DNA of 15,552 bases. Source: an uncultured Bacillota bacterium. Lineage in GTDB: Bacteria > Bacillota > Clostridia > Christensenellales > UBA1242. The notes under the pieces are model-generated. The model searched no databases. It had not been told where the DNA came from and saw nothing but the letters and a program-made list of their open reading frames with translations. A program made the position numbers and the translations under genes. Shown here in pieces: positions 5,070-12,260 of the stretch. Position 1 is the stretch's first letter, and the number at the start of each line of letters is the position of its first letter. Location: assembly GCA_900545735.1 (NCBI GenBank), contig URAC01000017.1, positions 1 through 15,552 of the forward strand. Direction: 5' to 3'.

Positions 5070-6738
5070 TATTGCTAATTTTTTTAAGAATGAGTTCAAT
5101 TAGTTTATTTAATTGGACGCTAAATGAAATAAGTGCGAGCAAAATGATTGGATAAATCAATGTTGGCAAATATGTTATGCCGGTTAAGCCATTAAAGCCT
5201 AACATCAAATTGATTGCGATTGAAACTAAAATTAAACAAACTGAAGTGATAATGCAATGCAATGTTGATGTTATGTTAAGCACTGGCAATTTTGATTTTG
5301 GATGTTTGCTTTCATAAAAGTAGAGTGCTAAGTAAGACAAGCCAATTAATAAAATTACACAAGGAATTACAACAAATGCAATTCTGCCATATAATTCTGT
5401 TTTAATTCCAAAATTTAAGGCTAGGCTCAAGATTATCGAAATAATTAAGAAAATTGAACATCTGAATGCGTTTACTAGCCAAATATGTTTTTTGTCTAGT
5501 TCTTCGCTTTTATCAACTTGCTTATATTCGTCAAATTGAATGCCTAAATGATTGTAATAGTTTTTCAAACCCATATAACTTGAAAAGCTTGGCCTTTGTG
5601 AAATGCGTCTTTGCGTTTGTGGTGCACTCGACCTTTCTTCTTGGACATCTTTTCTTGGCGAGTTAAACATATTTTCAGAACGCGAGTTTTTGAAGGTTAT
5701 ATTTTCATTTGGTGAAGGAATTTCTATGTTTAAATTCATAGGCTCAATCTTTTTAACTTTTGGGAGTTCCGTTGCGGTTTCATATTCGCTTAAGAACACG
5801 CCATCGTTTTTATAAAAGATTTCTTCAGGTTTGTTTTCTGGTGCCTTTTCTTCCTGATTTGTTTCAACTTCTTTTTCTGGAACTAAGAAATATCCATCGC
5901 GAGCGGAAGCATATTTTGAAATGTTAAAAGTTGATTCAACTTTTTCTTCTTGCTTTTCATCTTTAACAGCTTCGATTTCCTGCTTTATTTCTTCGTTTTT
6001 TGGAAGATTGTTTTCAATTTTTTCATTTATGAAGCAATAATCTTCTTTTTTTTCAACTTTTTGCTCGTTTTTTTCGCTTTTAAAGAATTTATTTGCATTA
6101 TTTTGTTTCAATTTTTCAAATTCAGACTTTCTATCTGCTTCTGTAAATTGTTTTAACTGAACGAGTTGCGATTTGGAATTCAAATTTGCAATTCTTGCTG
6201 CACGCTGAATTTTTTCTTCTTTTACAGGTTCTTGAACTGGAATTTTGTCAAACAAATTGTATTGCAGTTCATCAATTTTATTTTCTTCAACACTTGCTTT
6301 TGTAGGTTGCTCTTTTTTATCTTCTTTTAAAAGATTAAAAATATTGCCTTGGTCTAATATTGTGAAATTTTGCTCATTAGATTGATTTTCTTTTTTCTCT
6401 TGAACTGGGCTTGAGTTTAAAACCACACTAGGTGTTTCTTTTTGCTTCATAAAATTGTCTGCCCACGCTGAAGCGGTTTTTTTGCCTAAGTCTGTAAGAC
6501 GATAGTAGTGCCTATTTCCGCCCAATTCGCTTTCAGTCCAGTATGAAGAAAGCATCTCGCTGCTTTCCAATCTTTTTAAAGCACTATACAGACTTGGTTG
6601 TTTGAGTTCTATTTTTCCATTTGACCATTTAGAAATTTCTTCAATAATTTCATAACCATACTTATCTCCATCAAGCATAGTTGTTAATATAACATTATTT
6701 AATTGTCCCCTTGGAATTTCATCTAATATGTAATTCAT
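5053..6738 (-). CDS. Membrane-tethered PadR-family transcriptional regulator
   Basis: The 561-residue protein has three parts. Residues 1-95 form a PadR winged helix: MNYILDEIPRGQLNNVILTT, a YGYEI helix, the recognition-helix region KQPSLYSALKRLESSEML (about 46-63) and the wing GGNRHYYRLTDLG (73-85). Residues about 100-390 are a Glu/Lys/Asn-rich, probably disordered linker. After a short conserved-looking block (about 394-411, MGLKNYYNHLGIQFDEYK) the C terminus has four hydrophobic segments at about 420-444, 450-475, 488-515 and 520-543. PadR proteins are normally small soluble repressors, often encoded beside membrane genes; here DNA-binding and membrane parts are one chain. The start at 6738 is set by GGAG seven to eight bases upstream and the match to the PadR N terminus; the longer frame to 6807 runs over the promoter. 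A palindrome on +1 suggests self-repression. The target and signal are unknown. Confidence 0.88.
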   Translation of the reverse strand: MNYILDEIPRGQLNNVILTTMLDGDKYGYEIIEEISKWSNGKIELKQPSLYSALKRLESSEMLSSYWTESELGGNRHYYRLTDLGKKTASAWADNFMKQKETPSVVLNSSPVQEKKENQSNEQNFTILDQGNIFNLLKEDKKEQPTKASVEENKIDELQYNLFDKIPVQEPVKEEKIQRAARIANLNSKSQLVQLKQFTEADRKSEFEKLKQNNANKFFKSEKNEQKVEKKEDYCFINEKIENNLPKNEEIKQEIEAVKDEKQEEKVESTFNISKYASARDGYFLVPEKEVETNQEEKAPENKPEEIFYKNDGVFLSEYETATELPKVKKIEPMNLNIEIPSPNENITFKNSRSENMFNSPRKDVQEERSSAPQTQRRISQRPSFSSYMGLKNYYNHLGIQFDEYKQVDKSEELDKKHIWLVNAFRCSIFLIISIILSLALNFGIKTELYGRIAFVVIPCVILLIGLSYLALYFYESKHPKSKLPVLNITSTLHCIITSVCLILVSIAINLMLGFNGLTGITYLPTLIYPIILLALISFSVQLNKLIELILKKISNKKLSN

Positions 6739-6760
6739 TTTTGCTCCTAAAATGGTCAAT

Positions 6761-6776
6761 ATTATTACATAATAAT
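6761..6776. promoter_or_regulatory. Candidate PadR operator, palindrome centred on +1
   Basis: ATTATTA-CA-TAATAAT is a perfect inverted repeat with 7-base arms. It overlaps the last two bases of the -10 box and is centred on the predicted start of transcription (6768). On the gene strand the centre reads TATGTAATA; PadR-type operators often contain ATGT/ACAT half sites. The background is very AT-rich, so chance is not excluded. Confidence 0.5.
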
Positions 6777-6803
6777 TATATCTACACTTAACTTTTGTGT
6801 CAA
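6775..6803 (-). promoter_or_regulatory. Perfect consensus promoter of the PadR-membrane gene
   Basis: On the minus strand TTGACA (6803-6798) and TATAAT (6780-6775) are 17 bases apart. Start of transcription is predicted at 6768, giving a 29-base leader with a GGAG site. A consensus promoter covered by a palindrome is the expected design for a repressed gene. Confidence 0.88.
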
Positions 6804-6822
6804 GCATATTTTAATCTGCAAA

Positions 6823-6847
6823 TAAAAAAACGCTTTAAGCGTTTTTA
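6823..6847 (-). terminator. Terminator of the DUF1540 gene
   Basis: AAAAACGC (6826-6833) and GCGTTTTT (6839-6846) enclose a short loop, and on the minus strand seven T residues follow. The stop codon (6847-6845) lies within the first arm. It isolates the gene from the PadR promoter just beyond. Confidence 0.82.
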
Positions 6848-7012
6848 CTTTTGGCAATCATCTTTACATTCGTAAGTCTTACAAAAATGTGCGTTTTCAG
6901 TTTTGCCTGTTGTAACTTTGATTGTATTCATTTCGCAGTTGCAACCTTCTACATTGTGAATGCAATCTTCAACATCGCAGCAAACGCCTTGATTGTTTTG
7001 ATTTTGTTCCAT
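6845..7012 (-). CDS. DUF1540-family cysteine-rich small protein
   Basis: A 55-residue frame starts at the ATG 7012-7010 with a GGAGG site six bases upstream. The product begins MEQNQNNQGVCCDVEDCIHN and continues VEGCNCEMNTIKV, ending HFCKTYECKDDCQK. The spacing CxVxxCxxNxxxxCxAxxIxV and a later Cys-rich tail match DUF1540, a short domain common in Clostridia, thought to bind metal through its cysteines; its role is not known. There are eight cysteines in 55 residues. The gene stands alone, divergent from the GlmU-like operon, with its own terminator. I see no convincing promoter: GATAAT (7032-7027) is present but its nearest -35-like TTGAAT is 21 bases away. Confidence 0.85.
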   Translation of the reverse strand: MEQNQNNQGVCCDVEDCIHNVEGCNCEMNTIKVTTGKTENAHFCKTYECKDDCQK

Positions 7013-7083
7013 TTTTAACCTCCAAAATTATCTTTCCAAATACTCTTTTTTTTATTCAAAATTTGCTTGAAGATTAAATATAG

Positions 7084-7112
7084 TTGACAAAAAAACAATA
7101 CTGATTTACAAT
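7084..7112 (+). promoter_or_regulatory. Promoter of the glmU-like-pth-mfd operon, predicts a leaderless mRNA
   Basis: TTGACA (7084-7089) and TACAAT (7107-7112) are 17 bases apart. Only six bases separate the -10 box from the ATG at 7119, so the A of the ATG is the expected +1. There is no Shine-Dalgarno site before that ATG. Confidence 0.75.
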
Positions 7113-7118
7113 CAAAAT

Positions 7119-7964
7119 ATGGAAATATTAGAGATGGAAAAAAGCACGCTTTTAGACGATGTGCTTATTGATTTAGATGAAAATTCAGTTAAAACTAGCG
7201 TTGAAAAGGAGCTTGCAATAGACTATTCAAACGATGTGCTTGCCATCGTTTTGCTTTATCGCAATCCAAACTTTAAAGGGGTAATAAAGCCATATAACCT
7301 TGAAATTTGCGGCAAAAAGATGTATGAATGGGTGGAAGAAAGCGTTTCAAACTTTGAAGTTAAAACCATCGCTTGTGATGACAATTCTAACATTGTGCCA
7401 CTTATCAAACCTTTGTTAAATGAAAAGAAAACGACTATTGTTTTGTATTCAGACACGCCACTTCTCACAAAAGAAACGATAGATGAAGTTTTAGATTATT
7501 ATTCTATGAGGCATCTAAATGTTTTGAAATTGAATAGGGGTTGGGTTTTTAACACTGAATATATTTCAAAAGCGGAAGATGTTACTAGTGTGATGTCAAG
7601 AGATTTTGGCGTAAAAGAATTTTATGCTGTTGGTGATGCATTTTCTTTGGAATATGCAACAAACATTTTGAAGAATAGAATTTTGGACTTTCATTTACAT
7701 AATGGAGTTTTCATTGAAGACAAAAATTCAACATTTATTGATGCTAGCGTAATAATTGAAAGTGGCGTTAAGATTGAGCCAAACAATGTGCTAAAAGGCG
7801 AAACTTACATTGGTAAAAATGTAGTTTTAGAGCCAAATAACACAATTTTATCATCAATAATTTCAAGCGGTTGCGATATAAAAAGCTCGTATATTAAAAA
7901 TAGCAAAATAACAGAAAATATGGTTGTTGGACCTTTTGAATTGATAGAGGAAAAGGAAAGTTAA
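7119..7964 (+). CDS. Degenerate, shortened GlmU-like protein
   Basis: GlmU makes UDP-GlcNAc with an N-terminal uridyltransferase and a C-terminal left-handed beta-helix acetyltransferase, usually about 455 residues. This protein has 281 and sits where glmU is found, before pth and mfd. Residues 39-130 follow the GlmU nucleotidyltransferase fold, but the G-x-G-T-R-M loop is lost (LLYRNPNFKGVIKPYNLEIC, 45-64); a SDTPLLTKET motif at 111-120 matches the GlmU (N/G)D-x-PL segment. Residues 186-272 match the domain junction and first helix turns well: NRILDFHLHNGVFIEDKNST, FIDASV, GETYIG, then VVGPF at 269-273, and the chain ends there. The acetyltransferase active-site part is missing. Neither activity is expected; a scaffold or regulatory role is possible. 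The next ATG at 7134 is an alternative start. Its stop overlaps the pth start (TAATG). Confidence 0.82.
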   Translation: MEILEMEKSTLLDDVLIDLDENSVKTSVEKELAIDYSNDVLAIVLLYRNPNFKGVIKPYNLEICGKKMYEWVEESVSNFEVKTIACDDNSNIVPLIKPLLNEKKTTIVLYSDTPLLTKETIDEVLDYYSMRHLNVLKLNRGWVFNTEYISKAEDVTSVMSRDFGVKEFYAVGDAFSLEYATNILKNRILDFHLHNGVFIEDKNSTFIDASVIIESGVKIEPNNVLKGETYIGKNVVLEPNNTILSSIISSGCDIKSSYIKNSKITENMVVGPFELIEEKES

Positions 7965-8536
7965 TGAAAATAATCGTTGGGCTGGGAAATCCAGAAAAAA
8001 AATATTTTAACACTTATCACAATATTGGTTTTATGTGCGTTGATAGTATTGCCGAAGATTTAGGGCTAAATTTTTCATTCAAAAATGCGTTAAATTCTGA
8101 AATTGCGGAAATAATTATAAACAAGAGCGAATTGTGCAAACTTTACAACATCAAAAAAAGCGTTGATGGCAAAGAAAAGTTAATATTATTAAAACCCCAC
8201 ACATATATGAATTTAAGCGGAGATGCAGTCAAAGCGGCGATGAAAAAGTATGGGGCAAAGATTGAAGATGTGATAGTGTGTGTTGATGATGTTGATTTGC
8301 CAGCAGGCAAGTTCAGAATCAGAGAACACGGCAGCGCTGGCACTCACAATGGACTTAGGAACATAACTGAAAGGGTTGCAAGCGAAAACTTTATGCGTGT
8401 AAGAATTGGAATGGATAGTTCGCAAAGAGGAGAGTTGATAGATTATGTCTTATCAGACATATCATCTGAAAACAAAAATTTAATTGAAAATGCAATAAAT
8501 GAAGCAAAAATTGCACTTTTTGAAAGAATATTATAA
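7964..8536 (+). CDS. pth: Peptidyl-tRNA hydrolase
   Basis: Pth releases tRNA from peptidyl-tRNAs that drop off the ribosome. The 190-residue protein has the family motifs MKIIVGLGNPEKKYFNTYHN with the conserved Asn9 and catalytic His19, LKPHTYMNLSGDAV, VCVDDVDLPAGKFRIREHGS with the conserved Asp, and AGTHNGLRNI. Before the TYMNLSG motif it has roughly 15 extra residues (around ELCKLYNIKKSVDGKEK) compared with short bacterial relatives. It overlaps both neighbours by one base in TAATG junctions; the start has an AGGAAAAGGAAAG-type ribosome binding site. The order glmU-pth-mfd follows that around spoVC/pth in Bacillus, without prs and ctc. Confidence 0.97.
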   Translation: MKIIVGLGNPEKKYFNTYHNIGFMCVDSIAEDLGLNFSFKNALNSEIAEIIINKSELCKLYNIKKSVDGKEKLILLKPHTYMNLSGDAVKAAMKKYGAKIEDVIVCVDDVDLPAGKFRIREHGSAGTHNGLRNITERVASENFMRVRIGMDSSQRGELIDYVLSDISSENKNLIENAINEAKIALFERIL

Positions 8537-11500
8537 TGGACATATTAAAAAATCTAAAAATCTTTAAAGACTTCTATAAAAATATAAATAATGGCAAGCA
8601 AGTTGATTTGTCTGGATTTACTGATAGCGAAAAAGCAATTTTAATATCAGAGACAAATCACTTTTTTGACAAAAAGATTTTAATTGTGGCTTCAGATTTG
8701 ATTTCGGCAGGCAATTTAGAAAATATGCTCATCGCTTTGGGGCATAAAGTTCAAGTAATTAAAGATTTTGTGAAAATAAATTACTCCAATTTGGAGTGGC
8801 AAAAACGCGATAGGGAAATCAAAAAGGCTGAACAACTTTCTGCTCAAGTTGTCGATTATTGTTTGGGCGATAGTGATGTTATGATTTTTTTGCCTTCAAC
8901 AATCAATCAAAATATATTTGATTTTGAAACAATTTATTTTCAAAATCTCAATTTTAAGGTTGGGGAAAGTTATAAGCGTGAAGAATTATTAAAAAGTTTA
9001 ATAAACTTAGGGTTTACTAGGACAACAGAAAAACCGCTATTAAATGAATTTTTAATTTTGGGAGACATCTTAAAAATTAACTATCAAAATGAAAGTTATG
9101 TAGTAGATTTTTTTGGCGATGAAGTTGAAAGCATAACCAAAGAAGATAAAACAAAACTTGACAACTTAGACATTAAAGCTACAATGCTAAAATTTAACGA
9201 TGGGCTTGTGGAAGAAAATTTGTTTATAAACATCATTAAAAATGTGCTTCCAATAATATTTATAAGCGAGCCAAGGCATATTTTAGATGAAATCTATTAT
9301 CAAAAAATTGAAGATAGTTCCAATAGAAACAAGGCAAATAAATTTATAACGAAAGATAATTTTTTCTTGGAAATAAAAAAAATAATGCAAAATTACGCTA
9401 TTTTCCGTGAAATTTATTTGGATTGTGGAGAAAACACGCAAATTGTAAATCAAACAGTGGGTGCAAGAAAATATTTTTATGACTATAAAAGTTTGATTTC
9501 CGATTTGAAATATTATCAAGAAAATCAATTTAAAGTTGTTCTCTTTTGTGGCAGCAAGGATAGTGAAAAATCACTTTTTAACTATTTAGCACAGCAAGTC
9601 AGAGGGATTCAAATTTTAGATGAGAAAAATTGCCAAAATCAAAATGGGATTTTTATAACTGATTTCAATTTGCCGATGTCAGCAAGTTTTTTGCAAGATA
9701 AAATTGTTTTTATTGGCACAGATGATTTAATTAAGAAAAATGCTGTTAAAATTAACAAATATGTATCCAAAAAAAGCATTTATCTTCCAAAAGTTGGAGA
9801 TTACGTAGTTCACGAATTGCACGGAATTGGCAAATGCGTTCAAATTGAAAGATTAAAAATCTTAAACTATGAAAAAGATTATGTTGTTGTAGAATATCGC
9901 GGCGGGGACAGATTGTATGTTCCAAGCGAGCAACTTAATCTTTTATCTGCCTATATCGGCTCTGACGAAGAGCCAAAACTCAACACGATAGGCGGAATTG
10001 AATTTGCAAGGCAAAAAGAACGCATTAAAGCATCGGTCAAGAGAATGGCATTTGACCTTTTAAAATTATATGCAGAGCGTGAAAAGCGAAAGGGTTTTGT
10101 TTATGAAAAAGACAATTATTTGTATGAAGCATTTGAAAAATCCTTTCCTTATGAAGAAACGGAAGACCAATTAAAGGCTGTTGCAGATATCAAAAAAGAT
10201 ATGGAAAGCGACAAGATTTTGGATAGGCTTATTTGCGGAGATGTTGGCTATGGAAAGACAGAAGTTGCTTTGCGTGCCGCATACAAAGCGGTTTTGTCTG
10301 GAAAACAAGTTGCTTTCTTGTGTCCAACGACAGTTTTATCTGAACAACATTACAACACCTGCAAAGAAAGATTTAAAGATTTTATGGTCAATGTTGAAGT
10401 TTTAAACAGATTTAAAAGCCAAAAACGAGAAGTTGAACCTATTTTGCAAAGATTGAAAGAAGGCAAGATTGATATTATTTGCGGCACCCATCGATTGTTA
10501 AACAAAGATGTTGTTTTTAAAGACCTTGGGCTTTTAATTTTGGACGAAGAGCAAAAGTTTGGAGTTGAACATAAAGATAAGATTAAACAAATAAAGACTG
10601 ATGTTGATGTTTTAACTTTGTCAGCAACGCCAATTCCAAGGACGTTACAGATGTCGCTTTCTGGTATAAGAGATATCAGTTTGATAGAAACGCCACCAAA
10701 GAACAGATTGCCAGTACAAACTTATGTTTGCGAATATTCAGATAGATTGCTTGTTGATGCTTGCAAAAAAGAAATATCAAGAAATGGGCAAGTGTTCATA
10801 ATTTACAACGAAATAAAAACTATAGATAATTTTGCAAGTAGGGTGCAAGATTTGTTGCCAGATGCGGTCATTGGTGTCGCACACGCCGAAATGAGCAAAC
10901 AACTTTTGAAACAAACTATCACAAAGATGTATAATCACGAATATGACATCGTGATTGCAACGACACTAATTGAAAACGGCATTGACAATCCATTTGCTAA
11001 CACACTTATAGTGATAAATTCAGATAGATTAGGGCTTTCAGAACTTTATCAACTGCGTGGCCGCGTTGGAAGAAGTGATAGGCTTGCCTATGCATATTTG
11101 ACTTTTGAGCCACAAAAAGTGTTGACCGAAAATGCTTATAAAAGGCTTGAAGCGCTTTCTCAATTTACAGAACTTGGCAGCGGATTTAAAATTGCAATGC
11201 GCGATTTGGAAATTCGTGGGGCAGGTGATGTTTTAGGTCGTGAACAACACGGACATCTAACAAAAATAGGTTATGAGTTATATAACAAGATTGTTGCGGA
11301 ATCAGTTGATGAACTTCGTGGACAAAAACGAAAAGAAGTTAAAGAAATAAAACTTGATATCGCCATTGACGCTTATATTTCTTCAGATTATGTAAAAGAA
11401 GAAAGTGAAAGAATTGCAATATATTCTAAAATCAGCGATTTGTTTACAGAAGAACAATTAGAACAATTAAAAGTGGAATTGCAAGAAAATATAGGTGTAT

Positions 11501-11769
11501 TGCCAAACGAAACGCTAAACTTGATGAAAATTGGCTTATTAAAAAACTTGGCACAAGATAATTTTGTTCAAAGGGTGGTCTTAAACGATAAAGAATGCAA
11601 GTTCATTTTATACAAGCAAGAAAATATTGTAACGGATAAAATTTCTTCTTCGCTCAAAGAATATAAAAACGAAGCGTCATTGATATTTGAAAAGGACCCA
11701 ATAATCAATTTTAAATTGAATATGACTTTGGAAGAAAAACTTGACTTTTTAATAAAGTTTTTAGCGTAA
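8536..11769 (+). CDS. mfd: Transcription-repair coupling factor Mfd
   Basis: Mfd pushes RNA polymerase off DNA lesions and recruits UvrA. The 1077-residue protein is somewhat shorter than Escherichia coli (1148). In order: a diverged UvrB-like N-terminal module (about 1-400), the CarD-like RNA polymerase interaction domain starting at VGDYVVHELHGIGKCVQIER (about 420) and including EYRGGDRLYVPSEQ, then the superfamily 2 translocase with Walker A GDVGYGKTE (568-576), the Walker B box DEEQKFGVEHKDK (from 670), SATPIPRTLQMSLSGIRD, ATTLIENGIDNP and QLRGRVGRSDRLAYAYL, followed by the GSGFKIAMRDLEIRGAGD motif, and a C-terminal TRCF domain (about 950-1077). All translocase motifs are intact; the reduced length is in the N-terminal half. 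Its start overlaps the pth stop by one base with only a weak ribosome binding site, so translation is probably coupled. Confidence 0.98.
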   Translation: MDILKNLKIFKDFYKNINNGKQVDLSGFTDSEKAILISETNHFFDKKILIVASDLISAGNLENMLIALGHKVQVIKDFVKINYSNLEWQKRDREIKKAEQLSAQVVDYCLGDSDVMIFLPSTINQNIFDFETIYFQNLNFKVGESYKREELLKSLINLGFTRTTEKPLLNEFLILGDILKINYQNESYVVDFFGDEVESITKEDKTKLDNLDIKATMLKFNDGLVEENLFINIIKNVLPIIFISEPRHILDEIYYQKIEDSSNRNKANKFITKDNFFLEIKKIMQNYAIFREIYLDCGENTQIVNQTVGARKYFYDYKSLISDLKYYQENQFKVVLFCGSKDSEKSLFNYLAQQVRGIQILDEKNCQNQNGIFITDFNLPMSASFLQDKIVFIGTDDLIKKNAVKINKYVSKKSIYLPKVGDYVVHELHGIGKCVQIERLKILNYEKDYVVVEYRGGDRLYVPSEQLNLLSAYIGSDEEPKLNTIGGIEFARQKERIKASVKRMAFDLLKLYAEREKRKGFVYEKDNYLYEAFEKSFPYEETEDQLKAVADIKKDMESDKILDRLICGDVGYGKTEVALRAAYKAVLSGKQVAFLCPTTVLSEQHYNTCKERFKDFMVNVEVLNRFKSQKREVEPILQRLKEGKIDIICGTHRLLNKDVVFKDLGLLILDEEQKFGVEHKDKIKQIKTDVDVLTLSATPIPRTLQMSLSGIRDISLIETPPKNRLPVQTYVCEYSDRLLVDACKKEISRNGQVFIIYNEIKTIDNFASRVQDLLPDAVIGVAHAEMSKQLLKQTITKMYNHEYDIVIATTLIENGIDNPFANTLIVINSDRLGLSELYQLRGRVGRSDRLAYAYLTFEPQKVLTENAYKRLEALSQFTELGSGFKIAMRDLEIRGAGDVLGREQHGHLTKIGYELYNKIVAESVDELRGQKRKEVKEIKLDIAIDAYISSDYVKEESERIAIYSKISDLFTEEQLEQLKVELQENIGVLPNETLNLMKIGLLKNLAQDNFVQRVVLNDKECKFILYKQENIVTDKISSSLKEYKNEASLIFEKDPIINFKLNMTLEEKLDFLIKFLA

Positions 11770-11797
11770 AAAAAGTGAGATTTAATCTCACTTTTTT
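11769..11797. terminator. Bidirectional terminator shared by mfd and dut
   Basis: AGTGAGAT (11774-11781), loop TTA, ATCTCACT (11785-11792), flanked by A and T runs. It begins at the mfd stop codon and includes part of the stop of the convergent dUTPase gene, so one hairpin serves both. Confidence 0.92.
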
Positions 11798-12260
11798 AAT
11801 TGCTAAATCCTGTGCTTGTGCTTCCAAATCCACCCGTTCGGACATTTGTTATTTCTTCTTCATCGTCAACTGTTAAAAAGTATGTAAAAACTCCTTGTCC
11901 AATTTTATCGCCAACTTTAATTTCATAATCTTCTTTTCCAAGATTAATCAACCTAAAGCCCAAATTGCCATCATTTGAAACGTTTCCATAATAATCACTT
12001 TCTATTATTCCAGTTCCATTTGCAATCATAATGTGCTTTTTGCCCATCTTGCTTGTAACAAAAAGCATCAGCATTTCATTTTCGTTAAATTTTGCTTTGA
12101 TGTTTGTCCAAATCATTTCGCTTTCGCCAGGTTTAATTGTTATGTCTATTGGACTATACATATCATAGCCAGCAGAATATTTTGTTGCTCTCTTTGGCAT
12201 TTTAAATTCTGTTTGATTGTATTGCCTAAATTTTTCATCTACAACTTCAAATTTTCTCAT
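11796..12260 (-). CDS. dut: dUTP diphosphatase-like protein with altered motifs
   Basis: dUTPase hydrolyses dUTP to dUMP and pyrophosphate and keeps uracil out of DNA; the bacterial type is a homotrimer. The 154-residue protein shows the five motifs in order: 1, AGYDMYSP (30-37); 2, TSKMG (69-73), where relatives have RSS-x-G; 3, NGTGIIESDYYGN (81-93); 4, GDKIGQG (117-123); 5, RTGGFGSTSTG (141-151). In motif 3 the catalytic aspartate of typical enzymes is Glu87 and the motif 2 arginine is Thr69. Glu might still act as general base, so activity is uncertain. The start at 12260 is set by GGGAGG just upstream and an ATGA overlap with the end of the nucleotidyltransferase gene, so it is the second gene of a coupled pair. 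Confidence 0.85.
   Translation of the reverse strand: MRKFEVVDEKFRQYNQTEFKMPKRATKYSAGYDMYSPIDITIKPGESEMIWTNIKAKFNENEMLMLFVTSKMGKKHIMIANGTGIIESDYYGNVSNDGNLGFRLINLGKEDYEIKVGDKIGQGVFTYFLTVDDEEEITNVRTGGFGSTSTGFSN

Noticed and set aside
6739..6807. Longer start of the PadR gene at 6807
   Set aside because: The extra 23 codons cover the consensus promoter and the ribosome binding site; the ATG at 6738 has GGAG upstream and matches the PadR N terminus.
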